From Ophiocordyceps camponoti-saundersi (nom. inval.) (lineage: Eukaryota > Ascomycota > Sordariomycetes > Hypocreales > Ophiocordycipitaceae), in NCBI GenBank assembly GCA_003339415.1, contig PDHQ01000209.1:1-61577 (forward strand): DNA of 61,577 nt, in the 5' to 3' direction. The translations under genes were made by a program, and so were the position numbers. This document shows positions 41,249 to 52,545 of this stretch, one piece after another. Each line of letters opens with the position of its first letter. The first letter of the stretch is position 1. The notes under the pieces were generated by a model, which saw nothing but the letters and a program-made list of their open reading frames with translations, made no database searches and was not told where the DNA came from.

Positions 41249-44200
41249 CTACCGCTGCCTTGGCAACTCATCCTTCTCAAGCGAGCCTTTGCCGTCTCGC
41301 CGGTATTCCATTCCCCCTCGCTGGTCGTCAATCAGTCTTCCCCACTCCAGAAGCAGCCGAAAGAGATAAACTTCCATGTCTTTCTTCGACAAGGCCTGCT
41401 CCGCCCATTTTTGCCCTCGCCGGCTGATCCACTCGCCGTCGCCTTCGCGCCCCTTCATCTGCGTCTCTCTACCGTTGAGCTTAGGCCGGTCCTTTGTTCC
41501 CGTAAAGTAAGAAAAGGTCGTATGCAGAGCTTGATAGCGAACGTCGATAGGCACAAAGTGTAGCCAGGGCGTCAGACGTTCAGTATACCACGTTCGAAAT
41601 ATGGTCGAGACGAATGGAACGCTGCCAGATCGAATCGTTCGCAGCACTTCGCCAGATGGGCCGTCATCTTCGTCCGTCAGCAGTACGTATCGGTACTCCA
41701 AAGCCTCTTCCGAGTCGGCTTCGGTGCCGAATGCGAGCTTGACGGCTTGGCAGTCCTCTCCCGAACAAGACGAGTAGTCAGTCATACCGGCGGAGATTGG
41801 CAGCGCCCGGTTGGCCTCCACGGCCGAGACGCTCTCGGCTCCGAACGTGCTATTACTTTGTTCCGTCGGAAGAATCACCGTCACCCTATCTCGGACATGT
41901 GGCCTGTTGAGCAGATGTAGCAGTCTGAATTTCTGACTCCCACGGAGCGCCTGCTCGTTGATGTTGTCGTCTCCCACAGCGCCTCTCCAGAACATGTTGT
42001 CATATCTTCGTGAAAACTGCCATGGCATGTCCGGCTTCTCAAGCCTAGATCTCGGCAGAGGTATCATGATGTCTCTAAACTCATCTGTCTTCGACGAGCC
42101 GAACAACGGGACTAGTTGCCTGAATAACGGTAGATGTTTGTCCGTAAGAGAAAAGCCATGGAGGTGCTTCACATCTGGCTGGTTACAAAGATCGAGAGAC
42201 CGCTGAAAGTTACTGAGCAGTTGACCTTGTGAATGCTCCTGTATACACTCAGTGCAAAACTGCTCGAAACTCCAATGCTGCCTTGCCCTTGCCCGGGAGG
42301 CAGGGGGGCATGCCTGTTGTTGCATCTGGCGAAATGTGCTCGCGCGGATCGGTGCTGTACCGGGACTTTCCTTCCAATGCCCCAACTTCGCCATGTTAGA
42401 GTATCCGCGCCGTCCCCTCAGTGCAAGATTGGAGCCGAAGCTCCCGTTCACCTGGCTGTTTGGGTGCACATGTTTCCACGACGGTAGCACGCGTGGCGAT
42501 GGGCTCAGATTAATGGGTAAAATCATGTCGGCAAGATGTTTGGAGAATTTCTGGATCATTTCCACCAGTTCGTCGAGATCGTGGCTCTCGTCCTCGCCAC
42601 CGGACGCTCTCCGGCCTACGTCCCCGTCATTGATCGTGATCACGGACACGCTGGGATCTGCAGCCAAAGCATCTACTGCATCTCGGAGATTAGCGGGTGA
42701 GAAACTCCAAAATGGTGCGAGATCTTCGTCAATCTGCCTGAAGTCGTCCTTGACGAGGGATTCAGCAGCATACTGATACCACTCAGAGAAGTTAGGCGGT
42801 GGCGCTCTACCAGAATGGCGCTCCTCGTACACTTTGACTGCCACCGGAAAACTCTGGCTCGTTCCGACCTCAAGAAGCCAGCGATTGTGATCTGTCTGAG
42901 CATCGAAAATGAGGTCACTGATAGGATGATGTTTGTCAAAAGTCATCATCTGCTTTCTGAACGCCATGATGGTAGCCACACAGAGAAAAAGCATGCACAA
43001 GAACGTTAAAAGGGGGCGGGGGATGAAGACAACGGATCGGACGTCGTGAGTGTAGGTGAAAAGAACAGTCCCAAAGGTAATAAACCACACCGGTAACAAG
43101 TCGTTCGCTCGCGACAAGTGCGTCCAATCACCCGAACGAGAAACGTTGACCATGGAACTCCAAGCTCCGACGAGAAAAGTCATGATGCTAACAGGTGTAA
43201 TCGTGGACGTTTGGCAAACCCAAAGTCCCATACAAGTGACGAATATGGCGAGTGCGGCGCTGTCCTCCAAGAAGTCAAAACCATGAAGGGAGCCAAAGAC
43301 GAAATCGTATCGATGGAAGCCGCTGATCACAGCGCCACACAGCCATAAGACTATGGACGCAAGCGCCGAAACCGCAAATATGCTGGCCAACGTGCGGAGA
43401 CGCTGCTTTACGGTCTTCGTCCACGCAAGAGTCTTCCAGAGAAGGACGATGATGACGGCATCGAGAAGAAGGCCAATTAATTGCCATAGGAGTGTCGCAG
43501 CCCCGCTGTCGAGAGGAGAGAAACAGAGGTAGGTCGATCTCATTATCCGACTGGTGGAGAGGTAGGTGCCGAGGGAGAAGATGCAAGCACTGGTGAGCAT
43601 CAAGACCATTGTGACGCGGGGTCCGGTAAACCAGTCATACAGGTCATCGAATATACTGCGCCAGGGATCGTCATCATTCTCTGTCGGAGGTACGCCCCAA
43701 CTCCGTCTACTCGAGTAAATCTCGTAGCAGATGAGGAGAGGGCACAAAAAAGACTGCGTCCATCGTGTCAGCAACGCAAGGTGTCACGTATGAAATGCGC
43801 CTACTTCTATTCCGGGACTGGCACACTGCTGTAGACAGTTGACCCGGTGAAATATCTCCAGTCGTATCACGACGCAGAGTATGAGGACCAAAAGTGAATG
43901 ACGCCTCGGACGATCGGGAAGGTGGCTGCTGGAGCCGTTTAGTAACGCCTCATCCGTAATCGCGACGGATAAAGGTCCATCGCGGGTCAGATGCTGTCCA
44001 CCAGCGAACCGACCGTCTCCAAAAGAGGCCCATTTGGAGCGGCAGCTTGCGACGAAACAGCAAGCCCCCGCCAACGTCAGCACCGCGGCAAAGGAGAGTC
44101 GCGGTTGCTCTGTCGAAAGTGTTATTAGTCTCAGCGAGAGCAAGCCAGTACATGATTGTAGGTAGACGGATAGGAAGACTGCCTCACCAGCCAAGGAGTG

Positions 44201-44251
44201 ACGTCTTAGTGATCCGGATAGGTGGCTGAAGGATGCGACGCAACTGTTCAT
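41249..44251 (-). CDS. GT90 (CAP10-like) multi-span membrane glycosyltransferase, 2 exons
   Basis: Predicted Golgi or ER membrane glycosyltransferase of family GT90, the family of the cryptococcal xylosyltransferases and CAP10; donor and acceptor here are unknown. Exon 1 is 44,251-43,805 and exon 2 is 43,753-41,249. The 51-nt intron (43,754-43,804) has GTAGGC, a TGCTGAC branch site and GCAG, and keeps frame, giving about 983 residues. Residues 1-415 contain roughly nine hydrophobic segments; the catalytic region follows from about 420. It includes FSEWYQYA (about 471), DDFRQIDEDLAPFW, the family motif FWRG (about 737-740) and the D-x-DG...SGS...TPWLHFVP block (about 842-883). The start ATG has an in-frame TGA just upstream. 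It is divergent from pfa4. The stretch between the two conserved blocks is longer and more Ser-rich than the core needs. The family call is confident; the substrate is not. Confidence 0.86.
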
Positions 44252-45263
44252 CGGTCAATCACGAGCACATGACTGACACGAGAGCGCGCTCTTGCCTCAA
44301 GGCCAATAGTTGCGTTGCCGCATATCGGGCCATGGCTGATCAAGCGCAGTGGGGGCCCGAGTATCGCGATTGACAAGATTGCATCCCGCACCCCTATCAA
44401 GGAGACAGGCGGACGAGGACGATCGAGTGACAGACAGCTGCAAGTCCGGAACGGCGGCGAGCGAACCTCATCGCTGAACTGACTTCAGGGGCGGATAAAG
44501 TATTGTAAGGAGTGTGTTCGTGGATCAGGGCAGGTCGAGAGTGGAACTCCTTACCCGTACCGTAGGTGCGGGCGTGCACACATAGGTACACACACAGCCA
44601 CAGGTACACATTGGCATGAGCCCCCCCCTGGAAACCTGCACGGCCTTCTTTATGTGCTGCTGATCGGCCAATGAGACGCTCATACTGTCATACATACATA
44701 CAGGTGCCTTGATCCCTTTAGTAAGCGCAAAAGGGGGACGACTGGACGAATGGATGAACGGCTTTATGCAGGTCCCCTCTCTCCTTGCTTATTCCATCAT
44801 GGACCGTTGGCCTCGGCTGCCAGCCGGCTGCTTACATACAGACGTCCGTCCGTAGAGAGAACAACATTGATACGCAGTACGGGTGGTAAGGCAGGTAGAT
44901 GAATGGTCCAGAAGCTGAACAACGTCTGCATGTATGTATGTAATTCAGGGGGATAACCGGCCGTTGAAACGATAAAACAAAGTCACAAAACGGTTCACGC
45001 ATCCCGTAGGTGCCTACCATGTACGGATACGTCCGTACCTAGCCTCTCGCTCTTTAGCTCTGGCGTCCAACGCTGTCCCAAGCTGCTGCTGAGGTAAGCA
45101 CAAGACACCCTTTCTACGTCTCCTGTGTGTCGTGGGACCGGCCACCTACACCGTACACTACACACCTACGTCTGTTAGCCGGCGCCCTGACGGCGATTAC
45201 ACGCGACGATATGAAGTCTGACCCGAAATATTCTCAGCCTCTCTTTTTCCCAAGATCGCCAAT
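44252..45263. promoter_or_regulatory. Divergent promoter region between GT90 and pfa4
   Basis: 1.0 kb shared upstream region of two divergent genes. It contains pyrimidine-rich stretches just before the pfa4 ATG (45,230-45,250), TACATA repeats (44,690-44,700, 44,930-44,942) and ACGGATACGTCCGTAC near 45,024. No TATA box or operator could be assigned. Confidence 0.5.
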
Positions 45264-46601
45264 ATGGCTGGCTTCAACGACGTGCCGTTCTTTGGCAATT
45301 TCGCTGTTCACGCCGTGTGTCTACTGATCGCGTTTCTCAGCTACTTCTCTCAGTACATCTTCCACCGCTCGACTCTCGAACCTGGGCCGCCTTCTCGGAC
45401 TGAAACTGTCGTCTTCAATGTCCTGATTCTCTGTTTATGGTATTCCTACTTCAAATCAGTGTCCGTCGATCCTGGCCGCTACAACCACTCCGACAAGGTG
45501 GTCGAAGTCCTGGGCGGCTGGTGCAAGAAATGCGCCGCACCAAAGCCGCCAAGAGCCCATCACTGCCGCCTTTGTGGCCGATGCATCCCCAAAATGGACC
45601 ATCACTGTCCTTGGACTAAGAATTGTGTATCCTTGACAACCTTTCCGCATTTCCTGCGCTTCCTCTTGTACGCCAATATGTCGTTGTGGGCGCTGGCTAG
45701 AATGCTGTGGCTCCGCTTCTACGCTCTCTGGCAGGTCCGTCACTTACCTGCTTATCTCGGACCCAGTCTTGGTGCCCTCGTCGCCTTGGCAATCACTTCT
45801 CTCGTCTGCCTTTGTACGGCCTCTGCCCTTGGCATCATGCTCATCACCACTGTCAGAACCTGGCTGTTCAATTGCACGTTGATAGAGGGCTGGGAGCTAG
45901 ACCGGCATGAGGCCATCGTCGAACGGCGCGGGCGCGACTCTTGGGGTATGGTTCTCCCTGGTGGGGACAAAGTTCGATTCGAAAGAGTCGAGTTTCCATA
46001 CGATATTGGCATCTTTTCCAACATGGCTCAGGCCATGGGAACTTCCAATATCCTGCGTTGGTTCTTTCCCTTTTCCGGCAATCCCAATCTCGGCGAGCGC
46101 GGCCGAGGCATCGGATGGACGTGGGAAGAGAACGGCTTCAACCGCCAGGAAGGAATGTGGCCACCCCTCGACCCGGACAAGATTCGACGATCTGCTGGGC
46201 CATGGCATGCGCCACGCGCAGAATACGGTGCGCAGCTTCAAGACGATAATTTGAGTCCCGAAGAATGGAAGCAAGCCTTCCGGAATCGCCAGGAGCAGGA
46301 CGAGGAGCGTAAGAGGTCGCTTCTTCTCGAGTTGGAAGAAGTTGATGACTTCCTTGTCGTTGAAGAGATGAGTGAATGCGACGACACTCAAGACCGTCAT
46401 GAGGGCCGAGCGAATGCATGGATAAACTCAGACGGGGAGCGACTCCACGACTATGGCGTTGACGAGGAAGCGGAAGAAACCGACGCTTCAGCCTTGCCTG
46501 CTGGCGATCTTGAGGATGACGTGCCTCTCGCTGAGTTACTTCGCCGGAGGCACGTTACGCTGGAGGATATCGGCTCAGAAGAGGCGGGAACCCGACCGTG
46601 A
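45264..46601 (+). CDS. pfa4: DHHC palmitoyltransferase Pfa4
   Basis: Protein S-palmitoyltransferase, expected in the ER membrane; yeast Pfa4 modifies chitin synthase Chs3 and amino-acid permeases. The single exon encodes 445 residues, in line with filamentous-fungal Pfa4. Membrane segments are near 12-32, 48-66, 128-148 and 170-196. The Cys-rich domain spans about 85-135: zinc ligands C87, C90, H100, C101, C104 and C107, then the catalytic DHHC at 112-115 in MDHHCPWTKNC. SLTTFPHFLRF after it is typical of the Pfa4 clade. NCTLIEGWE (203-211) stands at the TTxE position. The C-terminal 150 residues are hydrophilic and acidic. The ATG in AATATGGCT context is the first in frame. It is convergent with myoA, with 366 bp between the stops. 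Confidence 0.92.
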   Translation: MAGFNDVPFFGNFAVHAVCLLIAFLSYFSQYIFHRSTLEPGPPSRTETVVFNVLILCLWYSYFKSVSVDPGRYNHSDKVVEVLGGWCKKCAAPKPPRAHHCRLCGRCIPKMDHHCPWTKNCVSLTTFPHFLRFLLYANMSLWALARMLWLRFYALWQVRHLPAYLGPSLGALVALAITSLVCLCTASALGIMLITTVRTWLFNCTLIEGWELDRHEAIVERRGRDSWGMVLPGGDKVRFERVEFPYDIGIFSNMAQAMGTSNILRWFFPFSGNPNLGERGRGIGWTWEENGFNRQEGMWPPLDPDKIRRSAGPWHAPRAEYGAQLQDDNLSPEEWKQAFRNRQEQDEERKRSLLLELEEVDDFLVVEEMSECDDTQDRHEGRANAWINSDGERLHDYGVDEEAEETDASALPAGDLEDDVPLAELLRRRHVTLEDIGSEEAGTRP

Positions 46602-46967
46602 ACGGGCCGGCAAGGTGAAAAGAAAACTACAACAAAATCGTGCGGAGTCAATCCTGTACATAGATGATAGATATGAGGTATTTATACATTGTTTAATACG
46701 CAACCACCTATCCGTGCTCTAAACCAATTCCGCGAAATCAGCGTTTCATCGTTTCCATGACATCCTGCCGACCCAGCATCGTTCGTAACTACCTTAAAAA
46801 CGATCTCCAAAAGCCTATCATCTTTGCAAAAGTCTACCGCTCACTTTCCTGCTTTTAAATCACGACAAAAGATGTCCAGCATCGCAGGAATCAATCAATA
46901 TTTGGCGGCGCCAAGAGCAGGACCAAGACGCCGAAAGCGCAGATAATAGATTGCCAATTACCAGCCT
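46602..46967. terminator. Shared 3' region of convergent pfa4 and myoA
   Basis: 366 bp between the two stop codons must hold both 3' UTRs and polyadenylation sites. AT-rich stretches near 46,660-46,700 (pfa4 side) and AATCAATCAATATT near 46,888-46,901 (read as AATATTGATTGATT for myoA) are candidate 3'-end signals. Overlapping 3' ends are likely. Confidence 0.45.
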
Positions 46968-49900
46968 TCATTGGCCTCCACCCTTCTGCATGGCGTTTTT
47001 ACGCGCGAGAAGAGCATCCGCCAGACTGCCCCCCAAACTGGGCGTCGGAGTTGAACTGCGACTGCCCTCGGTGCTGCTGGCGCCGTTGAGACTCATGCCC
47101 GAATCCCTCTGACCCAAGTCGCCCGGCTTGCGCCCGGTCGCCGGACGCTTTGCAGGCGGTGTCGGCACTGCCCTCTTCGCCTTTACCGACGGCGGAGCTG
47201 CCGGAGGTTTGGGTGCTGCTGCGGGAGGCGGAGCGGGGGCCGCTTGTTCCTCGACATAAGCTGCCGGAACCCAGGCTTGCCCTTGAGCGTTCTTGGCTAA
47301 CCACCAGCCTGCGAATCACGTCAGCTCGGAACGGTTTGATCCAAAATCTGAAACTCTACCGTTGCTCTCCTTCTGCACAATCTCTACCATGTCTCCCACA
47401 TGAATGGACAGTTCGTTCTCCTTCTGACCGGCGAAGTCGTAAAGCACTTTGGCCATAATCTTAGAGCGAGAAGGGGGCGCCGCCGGTGGCGGAGGTGGCG
47501 GATCGCGATTGATCCCACCTGCGCCGCTTTGGTTCCGTACTCGGTTCACTGAGGCTGCGGCGCTGGCTGCGCTTGGCTGGGTGGTCGCGATTGGGGGTGG
47601 ACCCGCGGCTCTACTCGCCCCCGGCCTTGGCTGCGCCGTTCGGCCACCTGTCGGTCTGGTCGACCGACCAGCCGGACCTCCCGGCTTGATCAACTTGCCT
47701 CTAGTAATCGGACGTGGTGGTACTGGCTTTCCTTTGGGCATAGGCCTCGACCCGGAAGTTGGAGGTTCTCCTTGGCAAGTGTGGATGGCACCACTTTTGT
47801 AAAAGTCCGCGTGCTGCTGCGAGTCTTTCAAAACCTTGACTTGTTGGGTCTTTCCAGGTTTCTTCGCGTACTCTATAGCAGGACCAATCTTTAGGTTGAA
47901 ACCACCGGGCATGACACGCTGCATCTGCGTGAACAACTCGGTCTTGAAGACGCAGTTGAGAAGAGGGTCAGGCTCCTGAGGTGATCCAACACCAAGAGAA
48001 AACCAGTCGTCCTGGAAGGTCGAAACTCCGATGTACTTGATGGAGCTGAGAGGAATAGTTCTCTCCACAGACGTTTGAGGTTGACCCTCAACCAGTAGCT
48101 GCACAATGATGTAAAACTTGCTGCGAGTGACGACGATGGTGCGAGGGCTTGGTTTGCTGGACCGTCCGAACTTCGCCTCGAGTATCTCGCCACGACAGGA
48201 GAAGACGGCCCGGTCATTGGAGTCAATGCCGGCGGCCTTTCGGACCTGCGCGCCATAGCCAGTCGTAGCGTTGACGCCCAAATAGTCGCCGAGAAACCTT
48301 CGTGAGCCCAACAGGCTCATTCGTCGTCTCTCTTTACCTCCCTGGTAGAGGCGGTGGCCCTTGTCACGGAGCTGCAAAAACTCGGCGCCGGTCCTCTTCT
48401 TCCTCCACATCCGTTGAATGCGTGTCGCCGATTCGGCTCGATATGCGAGGTACGCACGCCACATTCTCTGGATGCGGGTCGCCATGTTGTGCCAATACCG
48501 GTCTCTCATGTGCTCCAAGGCGAACAGCGTCTCCGGAGATTTCACAAATGCTTTGGTAACGCCGAGTTGCCACTCCTCCTTGGGAATGCTTGTGTCTTTG
48601 AGGATCTGCTTAACAGCATCTTCATATGAGCCATTCCAGGTGTATTCGCCAGCGTATGAGGTGGCAGGTGACAGGAGGAAAAAGCGATCGACAAACTTGT
48701 CAAAAGCCTGCCGGTAGGCGAACCCGGCTCGGCGGATACGAACGTTCTCCTGGAGACCCAAGTATTTGATTTGGTGTAGCACATTAGAGCTGTTATACTC
48801 GGTGGGCGACTTATTCTCGTTCGGCTTGATGGTCCGGATGTACGAGGGTTGACATTTCATGAGCGTTTCCACCAGTGCATTCGCCGAGGCGCGGATTCGG
48901 TCACCGGCAGAGGGTGGTTGCTTCCGGTTGTCTTGGTCGACCTGATTAGGGAACAGGGTGTGGATGAACTGATTCCCACTCTGTTGAAACAAACTTAGGA
49001 GACCTTTGAGAAGTTGATCCTTGTTCTTATCTGTGATACCGTCCACGGTGTAGGAGACGTCGCCGGCATAGTGCTTGATAATGAAATTGCCCTGGCGCGG
49101 CGTCAGATGCGCGTGAGACATTCCATTGATGCTCTGCATGAAGGTACGATCGCAGGCGGCAGGATCGGCGTGCGCCGTTTTCGTGGCGTCCTTCATGGCG
49201 GAAAAGATGCCGGGCGGCCTGATCTGCTCGATCAGGTCACACACTACCTTATTGTCAAAGTACTTGATAGGAGTCCATTTAATCTTTTCGCTGGCATACT
49301 CATCCTGTTCGGTCTTGAGGGTGAGCTGGATAAAAATCTGTTGCAGCTTCTCGTTGACGTAGTTAATGCACAGTTGTTCGAAGCTGTTCTTATCGAAAAT
49401 CTCGAAGCCGTAGATGTCCAGAATGCCAATGGTATTTGTGGTTGCTTGCCGGGACTTGAGAGATTTATTGATACGCTCTACTATCCAGTCGAAGAGATTA
49501 TTGTAGATAGCCTTGGCCAGGGCATCTCGCGTTGCAGACGCCTGAGCAGGGTTCCCGGGGGATTCAATCACTTCGCCGTTACGCGGGGTCAGGATGCGGA
49601 TCGTGATAGCGTGGATCACCTGTTGCGGTGTGACCTCTAGAAGATAGGCCACAAAGTCCACCACCGACTGATCGGCAACGGCAGCGTAACCACTGTCGTC
49701 TTCCTGGAATTGGATGTTTCCGATCCAAAGGATAACAGCAAGCATGCGGAATATTTCGTCCTGCTCCGATTGACTAAGCCCAATCGTGTTCATCGACTTG
49801 AGTGTATCTTGAAACTCCGCGACATCGTCGATGCCATCCACGTCGAAGCACTTGGAGCGGCTTGTGTAGACATATGTCTCGGGCCTTTGGATGCCATACA

Positions 49901-50717
49901 GCTCCCGATATTGTTGCGGTGCGCCCTTTGTAAATTGGTAGAAAATGTGAAAGTTCCTCTCGTTTGCTATCTGGCCGACAACGCGCGTCTTTTCCAGCAG
50001 GTAGTTCGTGATGTCGGCCCCGGCTGGCTCACCCGTCGAATTGAAATGAATCTGAAGGTATTTGCCAAAGCGTGAAGAGTTGTTGTTTCGCAGCGTCTTT
50101 GCGTTTCCGAACGACTCTAGCAAAGGATTGGTGGCCAGCACCATCTCTTTGATCTTTTTGATGTCGCCAGATTGCTCGCCCGATACGCTGGCAATGTATT
50201 GCATAATCCGCTTCGCGGCTTCGGTCTTGCCCGCTCCCGACTCACCCGAGATGATGACGCACTGATTGTCCTGGTAGGCCTTCATGTTATAATAAGCAGA
50301 TTCGGCAATGGCGAAGACGTGAGGCGGCATCTCGAGCCGATTCTTGCCCTTGTAGCTGTCCAGAAGCTGCTCGGTATAGATTCCCAAGTCTCGGAAAGGA
50401 TTGACGGAAACAAGCACATGACCGATGTAGGTGTAGATCTCGGCACCCTCGAATCGCTTCTTGAGATTCTCGTTGATGGCTTCATTAGACACTTTACTCA
50501 GCAGAGTCAAGTCAGATACGCCAATCTCCTTCTTTTTCGCAACGTCAAAGGTGGCCTTCTTGGGTTTCGCGCCGCCGCCACCGGCTCGACCGCCCGATGC
50601 TGCCGCCTGCCCATCGGGGGCAGACTTGTTCTTGGGACGTCTTGATATACCCTGAGAGTCGTGAGAGACCATTAGAGAGTTGATAATTACATGAGCTTCA
50701 GGAGGTATTCTTACCAT
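46968..50717 (-). CDS. myoA: Class I myosin (MyoA/Myo1), 3 exons
   Basis: Long-tailed class I myosin that drives actin-dependent endocytosis and polarised growth at cortical patches. Exon 1 is only the ATG (50,717-50,715). Intron 1 is 50,652-50,714 (GTAAGA...CTCAG). Exon 2 is 50,651-47,360, intron 2 is 47,309-47,359 (GTAGAG, GCTGAC, GCAG), and exon 3 is 47,308-46,968. The product is about 1,211 residues starting [10 protein letters not shown], the usual fungal Myo1 N-terminus. The motor carries the P-loop GESGAGKT (137-144), NNNSSRFGK switch 1 and DIYGFEIF (about 413-420). Two IQ motifs (about 726-760), a TH1 lipid-binding tail (about 770-955), a Pro/Gly-rich TH2 region (about 960-1,065) and an SH3 domain split by intron 2 (about 1,067-1,120) follow. 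The TEDS position (about 361) is Glu. The protein ends GGGQ, lacking the usual acidic-Trp tail (see findings). Confidence 0.95.
47309..47359 (-). other. myoA intron 2, inside the SH3 domain
   Basis: 51-nt intron with GTAGAG donor, GAGCTGACG branch region and TTCGCAG acceptor. Splicing joins KESNG to WWLAKN, restoring the SH3 Trp-Trp motif; without it the frame stops at once. Confidence 0.93.
50652..50714 (-). other. myoA intron 1, immediately after the start codon
   Basis: 63-nt intron with the donor directly after ATG (ATG|GTAAGA) and acceptor CTCAG|GGT. Removing it gives MGISRRPK. Ignoring it adds an unlikely 21-residue N-terminal extension. Confidence 0.9.
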
Positions 50718-51784
50718 GAGGGGCAGAGTAGCGCGCAGAGGGGGAACGGACGATTATGAGGCTCAGATAAAGGGAAAGTCGCCGCGGGCGGATCTAGGTC
50801 GCTCGGGCATGAGAAGGACGCGCGATCGATGACGACAGAGGAGCCCGATCGACAAGGAGTAATTGATTTCGATGAAAAGAAACAGACAGAACAGTCAACC
50901 TGCCTTTCGAAGGGTACGCGGTGGCTGAACTGGAGACGGTGACTGGAAGGGATAGGCGATTACGAAGATGTGGTACGCGGACGTGGTTTTGCTCGTGATG
51001 CATAACGGATTGCCGTTAATCTGGCGAAGCCGGAAGGAGGTAATAAAAGCCGACGATCTGCCGAAGCATAGCCCACCTAGTTCACCGGCGAGCGAATCAG
51101 AAAGCTTAGATAGGTTAGCCGGTGGGGACTTGCGCCTGGCTGAGACGCCCGCTGGTACGAAGATGAAGCTCGCAAAGAAAAAGGGCGAGAATGAGCAGCT
51201 CAGTGCTCCGGCTCAAAGAGTTTGGCGTATGTAAGCCTCGTGAACGGATTACACACAAGCACAGCCTACAGTGCAAGGCACAGTGACGTCATCAGGCGCA
51301 TCGGCATCAATAGAAAGGCAGCATGATAGCGAGAAAACTATGAGTGCCGTCCCAGGATTCACCGCTAGCAGATTGCTAAAGATGGTTGTATCCGTATATA
51401 ATCCGTGCATGGAACCATAAGTGGTCCATGAGCTATGGCGATGGTGGCAAGTTAGATCCTAGTTTGTAGGCAGGTGCTTGCTTGGTTGATCACAGTACTG
51501 CGACGGTGCAACCCGTCAATAAGAGCAAAGCATCTCCCACCCCTCTCTCTCCCCTTTCGAGCTTTTTCCCTGTAGGCTGTACATACATACATACCTTCCT
51601 ACCTACCTACCCACATACATACATCATAAATACTCATTTACCACCATATCTCAACCCGACAACTAGGCAAAACGCTGCCGTGCACCGTGCCGGTTACTAC
51701 TTCACGGAGACGACACATCTCCCGCCTTCCCTGGACCCTCCACCCATTGCTCTGCGCCCCATTCCTGAAGCAGCATCGCCCTCC
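50718..51784. promoter_or_regulatory. Divergent promoter region between myoA and the RPEL gene
   Basis: About 1.07 kb separates the two start codons. The RPEL side has a C/T-rich tract (51,535-51,575) and CATA/CCTA repeats (51,580-51,625), probably 5' UTR or core promoter. No open frame here looks like a gene. Confidence 0.5.
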
Positions 51785-52545
51785 ATGCCCGAGTCACCCA
51801 AGCAACAGCCTCCCCCCGTCGACGAGACACCCATCTCTCCTGTGCGCCCCGATCATGCCCGAAGGAACTCACTGGAAAATCACCTTATGCACCGACCGAA
51901 CCGCTCTGAGCTGGTGGATAGTAAGTGTCTCTCTTATCCAACGCCCAGCGGCGTTTTCGGTTCGCCCCGACCGCCTCACTCCGGCAAATACTGTACACAC
52001 TTCCTGGCTAGGCCACCGCATCCCATAATCTGCATAAGCCTGCTTCTCCCTTTTACCCCCCTCACCTTTGCTTAGTGATATTGGCCCGGCTCAGCCTCAT
52101 CTGGTTGTGACGAATTATCACCTAACTCGGTCTGACACCATTCCCAATTTCCCTCTTGACAGAAAATATCCTGCCGGCATCCTCGGCCGCCCCGGGTCTT
52201 CAGGCTCATCAGAAAGAGGTAAGCCGCCGCTCCTTCCCTGGACAGTCCCCGCGTCCTTCTCCGGCTCCGGCGTTTCTGGGATCTTTCCTATGAGCGCCTT
52301 AGCTGCTTTTGGTAAAGCGACGTGGGGAATGAAGCTGAAGCATGTGTCCGTGGGGTAACTTGCCTCTGTCCTCACAGCTCGAACGGAATATGCTTGAGAA
52401 TAAGCTCAACGACAAGATTTCACACCGTCCTGACCCCGGGGAGCTCATCAAGGAGGGCGTTCTACGGGAGGATCCGCGCACAGCGGAGCAAAAGTATGAA
52501 GAGGCGATTGAGGAAGAGTATGCCAAGCGTGAGGGCGGTGCTTAA
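51785..52545 (+). CDS. Two-repeat RPEL protein, predicted G-actin binder, 3 exons
   Basis: Exons 51,785-51,920, 52,163-52,218 and 52,378-52,545 join in phase (introns 51,921-52,162 and 52,219-52,377, donors GTAAGT and GTAAGC, acceptors GACAG and CACAG, branch CCTAACTC in intron 1) to give 119 residues. Residues 30-50 form one RPEL repeat (RPNRSEL) and 70-93 a second (RPDPGEL, then IKEGVL). The N-terminus is Pro/Ser-rich and the C-terminus acidic and helical. RPEL motifs bind monomeric actin in animal MRTF and Phactr proteins; the role in fungi is inferred. The second exon boundary falls between the repeats, which favours this model. The ATG at 51,785 is preferred over 51,482, whose extra residues come from TACATA/CCTA repeats. 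Confidence 0.85.

Noticed and set aside
49014..49640. 208-codon plus-strand frame
   Set aside because: It is the antisense shadow of the myosin motor exon, as are the other plus-strand frames across 47,150-50,655.
50968..51234. 88-codon frame in the myoA/RPEL intergenic region
   Set aside because: No domain, biased composition, and it sits in the shared promoter region.
51482..51784. Upstream start adding about 100 residues to the RPEL protein
   Set aside because: The added residues are translated simple repeats (Tyr/His/Pro runs) and the downstream ATG starts directly at conserved-looking sequence.
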